DNA of 64,000 nucleotides from assembly GCA_964549495.1 (NCBI GenBank), contig CAZJWJ010000007.1:21668-85667 (forward strand). The letters are read 5' to 3'. The stretch is from JACKBJ01 sp964549495. Lineage in GTDB: Bacteria > Chloroflexota > Anaerolineae > Epilineales > Epilineaceae. The stretch's first letter is position 1. Every line of letters begins with the position of its first letter. A program made the translations under genes and the position numbers. The notes under the pieces are model-generated. The model saw nothing but the letters and a program-made list of their open reading frames with translations. It was not told where the DNA came from and made no database searches. Below, piece by piece: positions 41,298-49,878 of this stretch.

Positions 41298-42584
41298 TTG
41301 CGTCGAGCCGATCTCGTGCTGTGGATGCTGGTCCACCCCTGGAGCACCGTCAGCGCCGGCATCCTGGCCGGCCTGGCCAGCTATGCGCTGAGCAGGCCGC
41401 GCGGATTGCGCGCGCACGCCCATCGCGGCGACCTGGCGGTGGAGGCCTGGCGTCTCGTGGCCATCATCAGCGGCCTGCCGGCCTTCTTCCTGGGCGCCGA
41501 GCTGATGCTCTGGGGTCGCGACCTGGCCTTCCGAGCCCCCTTGGCCTTCACCGGACTGGCCTGGGCCGCCGGCTTGTGGCTGCTGAGCCTCGCGCCCATC
41601 CCGCTCTTGGCCGCCTGGACCCGCTTCCGGCCCCTGACCGGGGCGCCCTCGCGGCGAGCGGCGATCCTGGCCGGGCTCGGTATCGCCGGCATCTTGCTGG
41701 GGCCATGGGCCGGGCGGCGGGCCTGGACGGATCTGGTCGCCCGCGCCGCCGAGCAGCCGGAGGCCCTGGAGCAGCTGATCCAGCTCAAGGCGCACCGCTA
41801 CGTCTCGGCCGAGCGGGCCGAAGCCGCGCTGGACGCGCTGGTGGCCGAGCCGGACGCGGTCCTGGACCTCTACGAGGCCCAAGGCCCTCGATTCGACCCC
41901 GACCTGCGCGTGTGGCTCGTCGACCGCCTCGAGACGGCCCTCGTCGACGATCGGCCGGTGGACATCGACCGGGCCCTGCCGGCGATCTGGGCCGCCAGCG
42001 GCGATCCCGAGCGCAGCTTGCGCGCCTATGCCCTTTCGCAGCCCGAATTGCGCCAGAGCGCACGGGCCGCGGCGGATCTCGAAGGGACGGAGACCTCGAG
42101 CGGCGACCCCGGCCAGCCGGTCGCCGGTCCCACGATCGACCGAGCCGAGCTCGATCCGGGCGTGGTGGGACTGCATGGCCTGCGCGCCGCGGAGCGCGGA
42201 GCGGCCGGCGCCGAGCTGCGGGCGACCCTGCTGTCGCTCCTGGTGCCGCTCTTGAACGGCCGGAGCCTCGAGCCCGCGCTGGTCGATGCGCTGGTCGGAG
42301 CGGTCGATGCGCCTGCACCCGCCGGCCCCACCGCGCTCTCCATCCTGCTGCGCGACGGTAGCCAAGCCGCGCTGCGCCCCATCCTGCCTAGATTCGTCGA
42401 TGCGCGGGGCGAGCGGAGCGGCTTCGAGGGTCCGAGCTGGGAGGTATTGCGGCGCGATTGCATGAGCCGCACCAGCAGCCTGCGCGCCCTGCGCGAGGAC
42501 GAGGATCCGCGGGTGGCGGCCGGCGCGCGGGAGGTGCTGCTCTACGTGCGCCAGTACTGCCGGAGGGCCGCTCCGCCCAACTGA
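41298..42584 (+). CDS. Membrane protein of unknown function with long helical domain
   Basis: 428 residues from TTG 41298, with GGAGG eight bases upstream inside the end of mobA. The first about 140 residues contain four hydrophobic segments (LVLWMLVHPWSTVSAGILAG, LVAIISGLPAFFLGAELML, FTGLAWAAGLWLLSLAPIPL, AAILAGLGIAGILLGPWAG). The rest is Ala/Leu/Glu-rich and helical, perhaps HEAT-like, and not recognised. The 3' end runs into a dispersed 71-bp repeat, and the stop codon lies within it. Operon position with mobA may be chance. Confidence 0.7.
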   Translation: MRRADLVLWMLVHPWSTVSAGILAGLASYALSRPRGLRAHAHRGDLAVEAWRLVAIISGLPAFFLGAELMLWGRDLAFRAPLAFTGLAWAAGLWLLSLAPIPLLAAWTRFRPLTGAPSRRAAILAGLGIAGILLGPWAGRRAWTDLVARAAEQPEALEQLIQLKAHRYVSAERAEAALDALVAEPDAVLDLYEAQGPRFDPDLRVWLVDRLETALVDDRPVDIDRALPAIWAASGDPERSLRAYALSQPELRQSARAAADLEGTETSSGDPGQPVAGPTIDRAELDPGVVGLHGLRAAERGAAGAELRATLLSLLVPLLNGRSLEPALVDALVGAVDAPAPAGPTALSILLRDGSQAALRPILPRFVDARGERSGFEGPSWEVLRRDCMSRTSSLRALREDEDPRVAAGAREVLLYVRQYCRRAAPPN

Positions 42585-42650
42585 GTTCGACATGCGCCGG
42601 AACTCGGCGCACCTCCACGTATCGAGACCGGTTCGTGGCGCGGGCGGGCT
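42580..42650 (+). repeat. 71-bp dispersed repeat, copy 1
   Basis: This segment matches the reverse complement of 43690-43760 at 64 of 71 positions with no gaps (starts ACTGAGTTCG, contains GTTCGTGGCGCGGGCG). It overlaps the stop codon of the upstream gene. A short internal palindrome GAGTTC/GAACTC is present. The two copies bracket the TlpA-like gene in opposite orientation. Confidence 0.8.
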
Positions 42651-42712
42651 GAAACGAAGCGCGCTCCGCTCGGCCGTCGAGCGGAGCGCGGGTTCTGCCT
42701 TCGGCGTGCGGA

Positions 42713-43549
42713 TCAGCCGTCGGCTTGCGTGTCCACCGTCTCGATATGGTCGAGCAGCTGGGCCTCCAGGGCCGCCTCGCTGGGATACATGCCGCCGTGG
42801 TGCGCCACCACCGTGCCCTCGCCGTCGACGATGAAGGTGGCCGGCAGGCCGTAGACGCCGAAGCTCTGCTGCACGGCGTAGGTGTTGTCGCCCATCAGCA
42901 CCGGGAAGGTCAGGCCCATGCGCTCGACGTACTGCTGGACCCGGGCCGTCACCTGGTCGGGCGGAACCTTCTCGCCGGCGTCGACCGCCAGGAGCTCGAA
43001 GCTGCCGCCGTACTTCTTGTAGACCGACTCCAGCCAGGGCATCTCGTAGCGGCAGGGCGGACACCAGGTGGCCCAGAAGTTGATCAGCACCGGCTGGCCG
43101 CGCAGATCGCTCAGCGCGACGGCTTCGTCGCTGAACAGATCGCTCATGGTGAAGTCGGGCGCCGTCTGCCCGATCAGCGGGTGGTTGGAGGGGGGCACGA
43201 CCTGCGGGGCGTTGCCGCCCAACTGGTTGGGGTCGATCGTGATGACGACCGGTGCCTCCTGCGCGCCGGGAAGACCGGCCGCCCCCGGGTTGGAGGGCAC
43301 CTGCATCGAACCGAGATCGTTCACGGCCTGGACCAGCTCTTGATCGGAGGCGCTCGTCTGAGCCGGCGAGGCCTCCTCGCCGCGCAGCATCCGGCCGGCG
43401 TAGTAGCCGCCGGCCACCACCAGGATGACCAAGGGGATCAGCAGGATCTGCCAGCCGATCTCGACCACCTGCTCGTCCTCCGACCGCGCGTCCTTCCGCT
43501 CCTCGAACTGATCCTCGAAGCCCTGCACGTCCTGTTCCGATCCGTCCAT
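42713..43549 (-). CDS. Membrane-anchored TlpA/ResA-family thioredoxin
   Basis: 278 residues. Charged N-terminus, one membrane helix (GWQILLIPLVILVVAGGYYAG, about residues 32-52), a Pro/Gly-rich linker, then a TlpA-like domain: PDFTMSDLFSD, LINFWATWCPPCRYEMPWLE with the catalytic WCPPC at 162-166, and the cis-proline loop GVYGLPATFIVDGEG. ResA/TlpA proteins reduce apocytochrome c or other thiols outside the membrane. ATG 43549 has GGAGG five bases upstream. The gene is divergent from the putative selenocysteine DsbA-like lipoprotein and multiheme cytochrome operon, so it may supply reduced thiols for haem attachment. Inverted 71-bp repeats flank it. Confidence 0.9.
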   Translation of the reverse strand: MDGSEQDVQGFEDQFEERKDARSEDEQVVEIGWQILLIPLVILVVAGGYYAGRMLRGEEASPAQTSASDQELVQAVNDLGSMQVPSNPGAAGLPGAQEAPVVITIDPNQLGGNAPQVVPPSNHPLIGQTAPDFTMSDLFSDEAVALSDLRGQPVLINFWATWCPPCRYEMPWLESVYKKYGGSFELLAVDAGEKVPPDQVTARVQQYVERMGLTFPVLMGDNTYAVQQSFGVYGLPATFIVDGEGTVVAHHGGMYPSEAALEAQLLDHIETVDTQADG

Positions 43550-43654
43550 CACCGCCTCCGCTCGAGCCGAGCGCGCGCGCCCGGCTGGTTCCTGATGATT
43601 CCTCGATCATTGCATGGCTGCCGCGGCGCTGCCCGCGCATCGGCAATCCCGATC

Positions 43655-43663
43655 AGTATAGCA
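43655..43663 (-). promoter_or_regulatory. Extended -10 promoter for the TlpA-like gene
   Basis: On the minus strand TGC-TATACT (43663-43655) forms an extended -10 element; no good -35 was found. The predicted leader to ATG 43549 is about 100 bases. Confidence 0.4.
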
Positions 43664-43689
43664 TGAGGGCCTTCGGGTCGCGTCTATGA

Positions 43690-43760
43690 AACTCGCCCGC
43701 GCCACGAACCGTTTTCGATCCGTGGAGGTACGCCGAGTTCCGGCGCATGGCGAACTCAGT
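43690..43760 (-). repeat. 71-bp dispersed repeat, copy 2
   Basis: Inverted partner of 42580-42650, with 7 mismatches in 71 positions. It lies between the TlpA-like gene and the divergent DsbA-like gene, just upstream of the -35 of the latter. Confidence 0.8.
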
Positions 43761-43782
43761 CCGATCTGCTGTCCCGGCTGCT

Positions 43783-43810
43783 TTGATCGGCCCGGAGCGC
43801 CCCCTATCAT
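43783..43810 (+). promoter_or_regulatory. Promoter of the DsbA-like selenoprotein gene
   Basis: TTGATC (43783-43788) and TATCAT (43805-43810) are 16 bases apart, each close to the sigma-70 consensus. The leader to ATG 43856 would be about 40 bases. With the opposite extended -10 at 43655 this makes the region a divergent promoter pair. Confidence 0.5.
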
Positions 43811-43855
43811 TCGAGCATTCTCAGCACGGAAGGCTTACCGAGGAGCGTGGAGCGG

Positions 43856-44815
43856 ATGCGAGGCACGTGGAAGGCATGGATGGTCGCCGGCTTGTTGCTG
43901 CTGCCGGCGGCTTGTGGGTCGATGATGCCGGGCGAGCAGGAGCCGCCAGCCGATGAGGTGGCGGAGTCGGGCGGGGCTGCCCAGGTCGGGGATGCGGCCG
44001 GCGAGCCGGCGGCCGATGCGGAGTCGGATGCATCCGCTGCGGACGAGACCACGGAGGGTGCCGATGCGGCCGACGCGGCCGACGAGGCGCCGGCGGAGGC
44101 CGATGCCGGCCCCACGCTCTCGGCCGATGAGGTCGATCTGATCCAGAGCTTCCGGCCGCCGAGCAAGGGCAGCGCCGACGCGCTGGTGACCATCTACCAG
44201 TTCTCGGACTACATATGACCCTACTGTCGCATGCATGCGACCGAAACGGCCCGTGAGGTCGAAGAACAGTACATCGATACCGGCCTGGTGCGGATCATCC
44301 ATTGGGACCTGCCGCTCAGCTCGCACGGCTATCCGGCCGTGGTCAGCGCCGAGGCCGCGCATTGCGCCGGCGATCAGGACCGCTATTGGGAGATGCACGA
44401 GGCCCTCTTCGGCGAGTGGCAGATGCTCTCCGAGCTGGACATCGAGGACGAGGATGCGGCCGTCGAGGCCGTCCTGCCCATCGGTGAAACGCTGGTCGAG
44501 GACGCCGAGACCTTCCGCGCTTGCGTCCAGGAACAGAAGTACCGACCGGTGGTGGCGACCATGCTGCGCCAGGCCATGGACATGGAGATCCAGGCCACGC
44601 CGGCCTTCCTCCTGGGCACGGTCGATCCCGCCGGTCAGGAGCATGTCGAGCCCATCATGGGCTATCTCGAGTTCGACGAGCTGAAGACCTACATCGACCG
44701 CGAGATCTCGCGCGCCCAGGGCACGCCGATCCCCGATCCCACGCCGGTGCCGACCGACGGGTCGGCGGCCGGGGAGTCTTCCGGATCCGAGGAGACGGGC
44801 GAGGATGGCGGCTGA
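43856..44815 (+). CDS. DsbA-like thioredoxin-fold lipoprotein, putative selenoprotein (in-frame UGA at codon 121)
   Basis: One frame of 320 codons is broken by a single TGA at 44216-44218. Before it: lipoprotein signal (WMVAGLLLLPAACGSM, lipid-accepting Cys), an acidic Ala-rich spacer of about 60 residues, and the start of a thioredoxin fold ending VTIYQFSDYI. After it: PYCRMHATETAREVEEQY, SAEAAHCAGDQDRYWEMHEA, and the cis-proline loop IQATPAFLLG. DsbA/FrnE-type proteins read FSDYxCPYC here, so UGA sits exactly at the first active-site cysteine, predicting U-P-Y-C (Sec121/Cys124). A frameshift or decay is less likely because both sides are intact, in frame and conserved. Hairpins follow the UGA. 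The multiheme cytochrome gene begins 49 bases downstream, so it probably acts on extracytoplasmic thiols in that system. If UGA is read as stop, only a non-functional 120-residue lipoprotein results. Confidence 0.85.
44226..44261 (+). promoter_or_regulatory. Candidate bacterial SECIS hairpin
   Basis: Two alternative hairpins lie directly after the UGA (44216-44218). First: GTCGCA (44226-44231) with TGCGAC (44236-44241), loop TGCA. Second: CGACC (44238-44242) with GGTCG (44257-44261), enclosing ACG/CGT and an apical loop GCC (44249-44251) that starts 30 bases after the UGA with G first. Bacterial SECIS elements typically have a short G-starting loop 16-37 bases from the UGA, so the second fits best. 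Confidence 0.5.
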
Positions 44816-44864
44816 TCGGTCGGGGCTGACGGCGGTATAGTCCGGGACGCGGGGAAGGCGATCC

Positions 44865-47807
44865 ATGGGGCAAGGCAAGATCCGCCTGCGCAAGGCCATC
44901 GGACCGCGATTGGCCACGGTCTTCGCGCTGCTGCAAGGGCTCTTTGCGCTGCTGGTCGTCAACTCGGTCTATCTGGTCGGGGTGCGCCTCATGGAATGGC
45001 GCACGGGCCAGGTCTACCAGAACTGGTTCTACATGAACATGTTCCTGGTGCACCTGGTCATGGGCCTGGCCTTGATGCTGCCGCTGATCGCCTTCATCGG
45101 CATCCATCTCTTCAATACCCATAACCGGCCCAACCGGCGGGCAGTCTATGTCGGATATGCCTTGGCGCTGACCAGCCTGGCCCTGGTGGCCTCGGGCATC
45201 GTGCTGACCCGCCTCGAGGGCATCATCGTGGTCAAGGACCCCGCCATTCGGCAAATCGCTTGGTGGGTGCATGTGGTCTCGCCCCTGGTCATCACCTGGC
45301 TCTTCGTCCTGCACCGCCTGGCCGGCCGGCCCATCCGCTGGAAGATCGGCCTGCGCTGGGCGGCCGTGGCGGCGGTCTTCGGGGCGGTGATGCTGGTCTG
45401 GCAGGCTCAGGATCCGCGCTCGTGGAACCAGGTCGGGCCGGCCTCCGGCGAGCAGTACTTCCAGCCCTCGCTGGCCCGCACCTCGAGCGGCGACTTCATC
45501 CCCGAGCATGTCCTGGACAATGACGCCTACTGCGCCGAATGCCACCAGGACAGCCATGCCAGCTGGGCCGTCAGCGCCCACCGCTTCGCCTCCTTCAACA
45601 ATCCGGCCTACCTCTTCAGCGTGCGCGAGACGCGCCGGGTGGCCTTCGAGCGCGACGGCGACCTGCAGGCGGCGCGCTTCTGCGCCGGCTGCCACGACCC
45701 GGTGGTCTTCTTCAGCGGCAAGTTCGACGACCCGGACTTCGACGACGTCAGCGACCCTGCCGGCCAAGCCGGCATCACCTGCACCAGCTGCCATGCCATC
45801 ACCCACGTCAACAGCGTGCGGGGCAACAGCGACTTCACCATCGAGGAGCCGATCCACTACCCCTTTGCCTTCAGCCAGCAGCCGGCGCTGGCCTGGGTCA
45901 ACCGCCAGCTGGTCAAGGCCAAGCCCGACTTCCACAAGCGAACCTTCCTCAAGCCCCTGCACCAGACGACCGAGTTCTGCGGCACCTGCCACAAGGTCTT
46001 CCTGCCCGAGGACCTGAACGACTACAAGTGGCTGCGCGGCCAGAACCACTACGATGCCTTCCTGCTCAGCGGCGTCTCGGGCCATGGCGTCACCAGCTTC
46101 TACTACCCCCAGACGGCCGAGACGAGCTGCAACGACTGCCACATGCCCCTGGCGGCATCGGATCAGTTCGCGGCCCGGGACTTCGACGGCCAGCCGGGAC
46201 TGGAGGCCCACGACCACCAGTTCCCCAGCGCCAACACCGGCCTCTTGAAGCTCTTGGCCGATCGGGGGGTGCTGGAGGCCGAGGGCCAAGATCTGGACAC
46301 GGCCCTCGAGGCGCACCGCGCCTTCAACGAGGGCGTGATGCGGGTCGATCTCTTCGGCATCCGCGAGGGCGGCACGATCACCGGTACGCTGAGGGCGCCG
46401 CTCGGGCCGGAGCTGCCCACGCTCGAGCCGGGCGCCAGCTACCTGCTCGAGACGGTGGTGCGCACGCTGAAGATGGGACACGTCTTCACCCAGGGTACGG
46501 CCGACTCCAACCAGGTCTGGCTGGACCTGCGCGTGACCAGCGGCGATCGGGTGATCGGCCGTAGCGGCGGGCTGGATGCGCGCAACCGGGTCGATCCCTG
46601 GGCGCATTTCCTCAACGCCTACGTGCTGGATCGCGAGGGCCGGCGCATCGACCGCCGCAATGCCCAGGACATCTTCGTGGCGCTCTACGACCACCAGATC
46701 CCGCCCGGCGCGGCCGACGCGATCCACTACCGGCTCGATCTGCCGGAGGATCTGAGCGCGCCGGTCGAGATCGAGGCGCGACTGCAGTACCGCAAGTTCG
46801 ACACGACCTACATGGAGTACGTGCACGAGGATCCGGACTACGTCAACGATCTACCGGTGATGACCCTGGCCGAGGACCGGTTGGTCCTCCCGGTGGCCGG
46901 CGTCGATGGGGCGCCGATCACGAATGCCGAGGACGACGACTTCCCGCTCTGGCAGCGTTGGAACGACTACGGCATCGGCCTGTTGCGCAAGGGCGGCAAG
47001 AGCAAGGGGCAGCTGCGCCAGGCCGAGGAGGCCTTCGCGCGCGTCGAGGAGCTGGGCCGCCCGGACGGGCCGCTCAACCTGGCCCGGGTCTACCTGAACC
47101 AGGGTACGGTGCAGGGAGATGCCATCGATGCCCTCCAGCGCGCGGCGGCCTTCGACCCGCCGGCGCCGGCCTGGTCCGTGGCCTGGTTCACCGGCCTGGT
47201 CAACAAGCAAAACGGCTTCTTGGACGAGGCCATCGCCAACTTCGAGAGCATCCTGGCCCTCGATACCGAGGAGACGCGGCGGCGCGGCTTCGACTTCTCC
47301 AAGGACTACCGCCTGCTCGACGAGCTGGGGCAGACCTACTTCGAGCGCGCCAAGCAGGAGCGCGGCGAGGCCCGGGCCGAACGCCGGCGTCAGTTCTTGA
47401 CGCGCGCGACCGAGCTCTTCGAGACCGCGATCGAGCTGGATCCCGAGAACGTCAGCGCGCATTACAACCTCGACCTGATCTACCGCCAGCTGGGCCAGGA
47501 AGAGCGGGCCGAGGTCCATCGCGCGCTGCACGCCAAGTACAAGCCCGATGACAATGCCCGCGATCGAGCCGTGGCCGCGGCCCGCGCCGCCGATCCGGCC
47601 GCCGATCACGCGGCCGAGGCCATCGTGGTCTACGATCTGCGGCGGCCGGATGCCTACGAGCTGGAAGGCCTGTCGGCCGGCGATCCTCGCCGGTCGGCCC
47701 CCTACGAGCTGCGCGCCATCCCGGGCGAAGCCAGGACCGAGCCTTCGGATGATCGGACGTCGACGGTGTCGCGCGCAGCGGCTCCGTCCGATTCCCCGGG
47801 TCCTTGA
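44865..47807 (+). CDS. Membrane-bound pentaheme cytochrome c with TPR C-terminus
   Basis: 980 residues. The N-terminal 190 residues hold about five hydrophobic segments (such as FALLQGLFALLVVNSVYLVG and YVGYALALTSLALVASGIVL) with several His, resembling a cytochrome b561-like or NapC-like membrane anchor. Five CXXCH haem sites follow at Cys223 (CAECH), 273 (CAGCH), 306 (CTSCH), 372 (CGTCH) and 422 (CNDCH). A beta-rich region follows (YLLETVVRTLKMGHVFTQGT) and then, from about 700, TPR-like helices (ALQRAAAFDPPAPAWSVAWF, ATELFETAIELDPENVSAHY). It probably carries electrons across or outside the membrane; substrate unknown. It lies between the putative selenoprotein and a CRTAC protein, which starts 31 bases after its stop. 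Confidence 0.85.
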   Translation: MGQGKIRLRKAIGPRLATVFALLQGLFALLVVNSVYLVGVRLMEWRTGQVYQNWFYMNMFLVHLVMGLALMLPLIAFIGIHLFNTHNRPNRRAVYVGYALALTSLALVASGIVLTRLEGIIVVKDPAIRQIAWWVHVVSPLVITWLFVLHRLAGRPIRWKIGLRWAAVAAVFGAVMLVWQAQDPRSWNQVGPASGEQYFQPSLARTSSGDFIPEHVLDNDAYCAECHQDSHASWAVSAHRFASFNNPAYLFSVRETRRVAFERDGDLQAARFCAGCHDPVVFFSGKFDDPDFDDVSDPAGQAGITCTSCHAITHVNSVRGNSDFTIEEPIHYPFAFSQQPALAWVNRQLVKAKPDFHKRTFLKPLHQTTEFCGTCHKVFLPEDLNDYKWLRGQNHYDAFLLSGVSGHGVTSFYYPQTAETSCNDCHMPLAASDQFAARDFDGQPGLEAHDHQFPSANTGLLKLLADRGVLEAEGQDLDTALEAHRAFNEGVMRVDLFGIREGGTITGTLRAPLGPELPTLEPGASYLLETVVRTLKMGHVFTQGTADSNQVWLDLRVTSGDRVIGRSGGLDARNRVDPWAHFLNAYVLDREGRRIDRRNAQDIFVALYDHQIPPGAADAIHYRLDLPEDLSAPVEIEARLQYRKFDTTYMEYVHEDPDYVNDLPVMTLAEDRLVLPVAGVDGAPITNAEDDDFPLWQRWNDYGIGLLRKGGKSKGQLRQAEEAFARVEELGRPDGPLNLARVYLNQGTVQGDAIDALQRAAAFDPPAPAWSVAWFTGLVNKQNGFLDEAIANFESILALDTEETRRRGFDFSKDYRLLDELGQTYFERAKQERGEARAERRRQFLTRATELFETAIELDPENVSAHYNLDLIYRQLGQEERAEVHRALHAKYKPDDNARDRAVAAARAADPAADHAAEAIVVYDLRRPDAYELEGLSAGDPRRSAPYELRAIPGEARTEPSDDRTSTVSRAAAPSDSPGP

Positions 47808-47838
47808 TCCCTTCCCGAGCCCGACGGGCTGAAATGCG

Positions 47839-49743
47839 ATGAGCGTGAACGAACCAGAGCAAACAGAGTCGCAAGTCCCCGAGGGCTACGATCCCGAAGG
47901 CTACGATGTCGAGGAGTTCGGCACCGGCGACGACCGGGTCATCGGTCGGGCGCTTCGCTGGTCGCTGGCCTTCTTCCTGGTCCTCGGGCTGGCCGGCACG
48001 GGGATCTGGATGTGGTCGAGTCGACCCGAAGAGGCCGCGCCCGAGCAGGCCATCGAGGTCGCCCCGCCCGAGCAGGCCGCCGCCGACGGTGCGCTGGAAC
48101 CGCCAGCGGTGGTCTTCACCGACGTGGCGGAAGGGGCGGGCATCGACTTCGTCCACTTCAACGGTGCCTACGGTGACAAGTTGCTGCCCGAGACCATGGG
48201 CGGTGGCGCGGCCTTCCTGGACTTCGATGGCGATGGTGACTCCGATCTGCTCTTCACCAGCGGCGCGGCCTGGGATTTCGCCGCCGATCGCTATCCGGCC
48301 GCCCTGCCGCCCAGCTCCCCCCGGCTCTACGCCAACGATGGTGGGGGCGGCTACGTCGACGTGACCGAGGCGGCCGGACTGGCCGGCATCCGCATGCAGG
48401 GCATGGGCCTGGCCACCGGCGATTACGATGGTGACGGGCGGGTCGACATCTACCTGACCGCCGTCGGATCGGATCGACTCCTGCGCAACACCGGCGGCGC
48501 CTTCGAGGACGTGACCCAAGCAGCCGGACTCGCCGGAGGGGCCGAGTTCTGGTCCACCTGCGCCAGCTTCTTCGATGCCGATGGCGATGCGGACTTGGAT
48601 CTCTTCGTCTGCGGCTACGTCGAGTGGTCCCAGGAGATCGACTTCGAGGTCGACTTCACGCTGACCGGCCTGGGACGTGCCTATGGCCCGCCGCAGAATT
48701 ACGCCGGCACCCATTCGCAACTCTACCGCAACGAAGGCGATGGCCGCTTCGTCGATATCTCGGCCGAAGCCGGCATCCAGGTGGCCAATCCGGCCACCGG
48801 CGTGCCGGTCGGCAAGGCCCTGGGCCTCCTGCCCGTCGATGCCGACGACGACGGCCGGCTCGACCTGCTGGTGGCCAACGACACCACGCGCAACTTCCTC
48901 TTCCACAATCAGGGCGGGGGCCGTTTCGAGGAGGTCGGCGAGTCCTGGGGGCTGGCCTACGACCGCGAGGGCAGCGCGACCGGCGCCATGGGCGTGGATG
49001 CCGCCTGGCATCGCAACGACGGCGCCCTGGCCTTCATGGTCGGCAACTTCGCCAACGAGATGAGCTCGCTCTACGTCAGCCAGGGCGATCTGGGCCTCTA
49101 CGTGGACGAGTCCATTCCCGAGGGCGTGGGCGCGCCCAGTCGCTTGGCACTCAGCTTCGGCGTCTCCTTCCTGGACTACGACCTGGACGGCCGGCAGGAC
49201 ATCCTGCAGGCCAACGGGCATCTGGAGGAGGAGATCGATGCGGTCGATCCTAGCCAGAGCTACTTCCAGCCGGCCCAGCTCTTCTGGAACGCCGGCGACG
49301 CCGGACCGGCCACCTTCGTCGAGGTCGATCGCGATACGGCCGGCGATCTGGCCCGGCCCATCGCCGGCCGCGGCAGCAGCTACGCCGACATCGACGCCGA
49401 CGGCGACCTCGATCTGCTTCTGACCCAAGTCGCCGGGCCGCCGCTGCTGCTCCGGAACGAACAAGATCTCGGCCATCACTGGCTCCGCGTCCGCTTGGTC
49501 GGTCTGCCGCCGAACACCGGTGCCATCGGCGCCCAGGTGCGGCTCGAGGCCGGCGGAAGCGTCCAGCAGCGCGGGGTCATGCCCACCCGCAGCTACCTCT
49601 CGGCCGTCGACTTGCCGCTAACCTTCGGTCTGGGCGAGGCCGAGCAGGTCGATCGGCTCGAGGTCGTCTGGCCGGACGGGACGACGCAGACTGTGCCGGT
49701 GGACGGGGTCGATCGCGAGATCCGGGTCGAACAGGGCGGCTGA
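47839..49743 (+). CDS. CRTAC1-family FG-GAP/ASPIC-UnbV repeat protein, membrane-anchored
   Basis: 634 residues with one N-terminal membrane helix (WSLAFFLVLGLAGTGIWMW) after a short acidic cytoplasmic tail. The outer part has FG-GAP/VCBS propeller blades with calcium loops (FLDFDGDGDSDLLFT, TGDYDGDGRVDIYLT, VDADDDGRLDLLVAND, FLDYDLDGRQDIL, DIDADGDLDLLLT) and ends in an ASPIC/UnbV domain (HHWLRVRLVGLPPNTGAIGA, FGLGEAEQVDRLEVVWPDG). CRTAC1 homologues with TPR or cytochrome partners occur in several phyla, where they are thought to act at the cell surface. Here it completes an operon with the pentaheme cytochrome and so may be a structural or ligand-binding partner of it. Confidence 0.88.
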   Translation: MSVNEPEQTESQVPEGYDPEGYDVEEFGTGDDRVIGRALRWSLAFFLVLGLAGTGIWMWSSRPEEAAPEQAIEVAPPEQAAADGALEPPAVVFTDVAEGAGIDFVHFNGAYGDKLLPETMGGGAAFLDFDGDGDSDLLFTSGAAWDFAADRYPAALPPSSPRLYANDGGGGYVDVTEAAGLAGIRMQGMGLATGDYDGDGRVDIYLTAVGSDRLLRNTGGAFEDVTQAAGLAGGAEFWSTCASFFDADGDADLDLFVCGYVEWSQEIDFEVDFTLTGLGRAYGPPQNYAGTHSQLYRNEGDGRFVDISAEAGIQVANPATGVPVGKALGLLPVDADDDGRLDLLVANDTTRNFLFHNQGGGRFEEVGESWGLAYDREGSATGAMGVDAAWHRNDGALAFMVGNFANEMSSLYVSQGDLGLYVDESIPEGVGAPSRLALSFGVSFLDYDLDGRQDILQANGHLEEEIDAVDPSQSYFQPAQLFWNAGDAGPATFVEVDRDTAGDLARPIAGRGSSYADIDADGDLDLLLTQVAGPPLLLRNEQDLGHHWLRVRLVGLPPNTGAIGAQVRLEAGGSVQQRGVMPTRSYLSAVDLPLTFGLGEAEQVDRLEVVWPDGTTQTVPVDGVDREIRVEQGG

Positions 49744-49878
49744 GCTCGACAGGGTTCGGACAGGCACCGGCGAGAGAGCGGGGAAGCGGTCGAGATTCGA
49801 CGAGTCGTCGATGTCGGCGATGCGATAGGCTGTCGACAGGACCGAACTTCGACCGTATCGCCCTGCAGGGACCTCGCC

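Noticed and set aside
44216..44218. TGA as an ordinary stop or sequencing-type frameshift
   Set aside because: The frame is the same before and after, and the codon falls exactly on the active-site Cys position, so a random nonsense mutation is the less likely reading, though not excluded.
44836..44841. TATAGT as promoter of the pentaheme cytochrome gene
   Set aside because: No -35 fits, and the leader would start at the ribosome site; co-transcription with the gene upstream is more likely.
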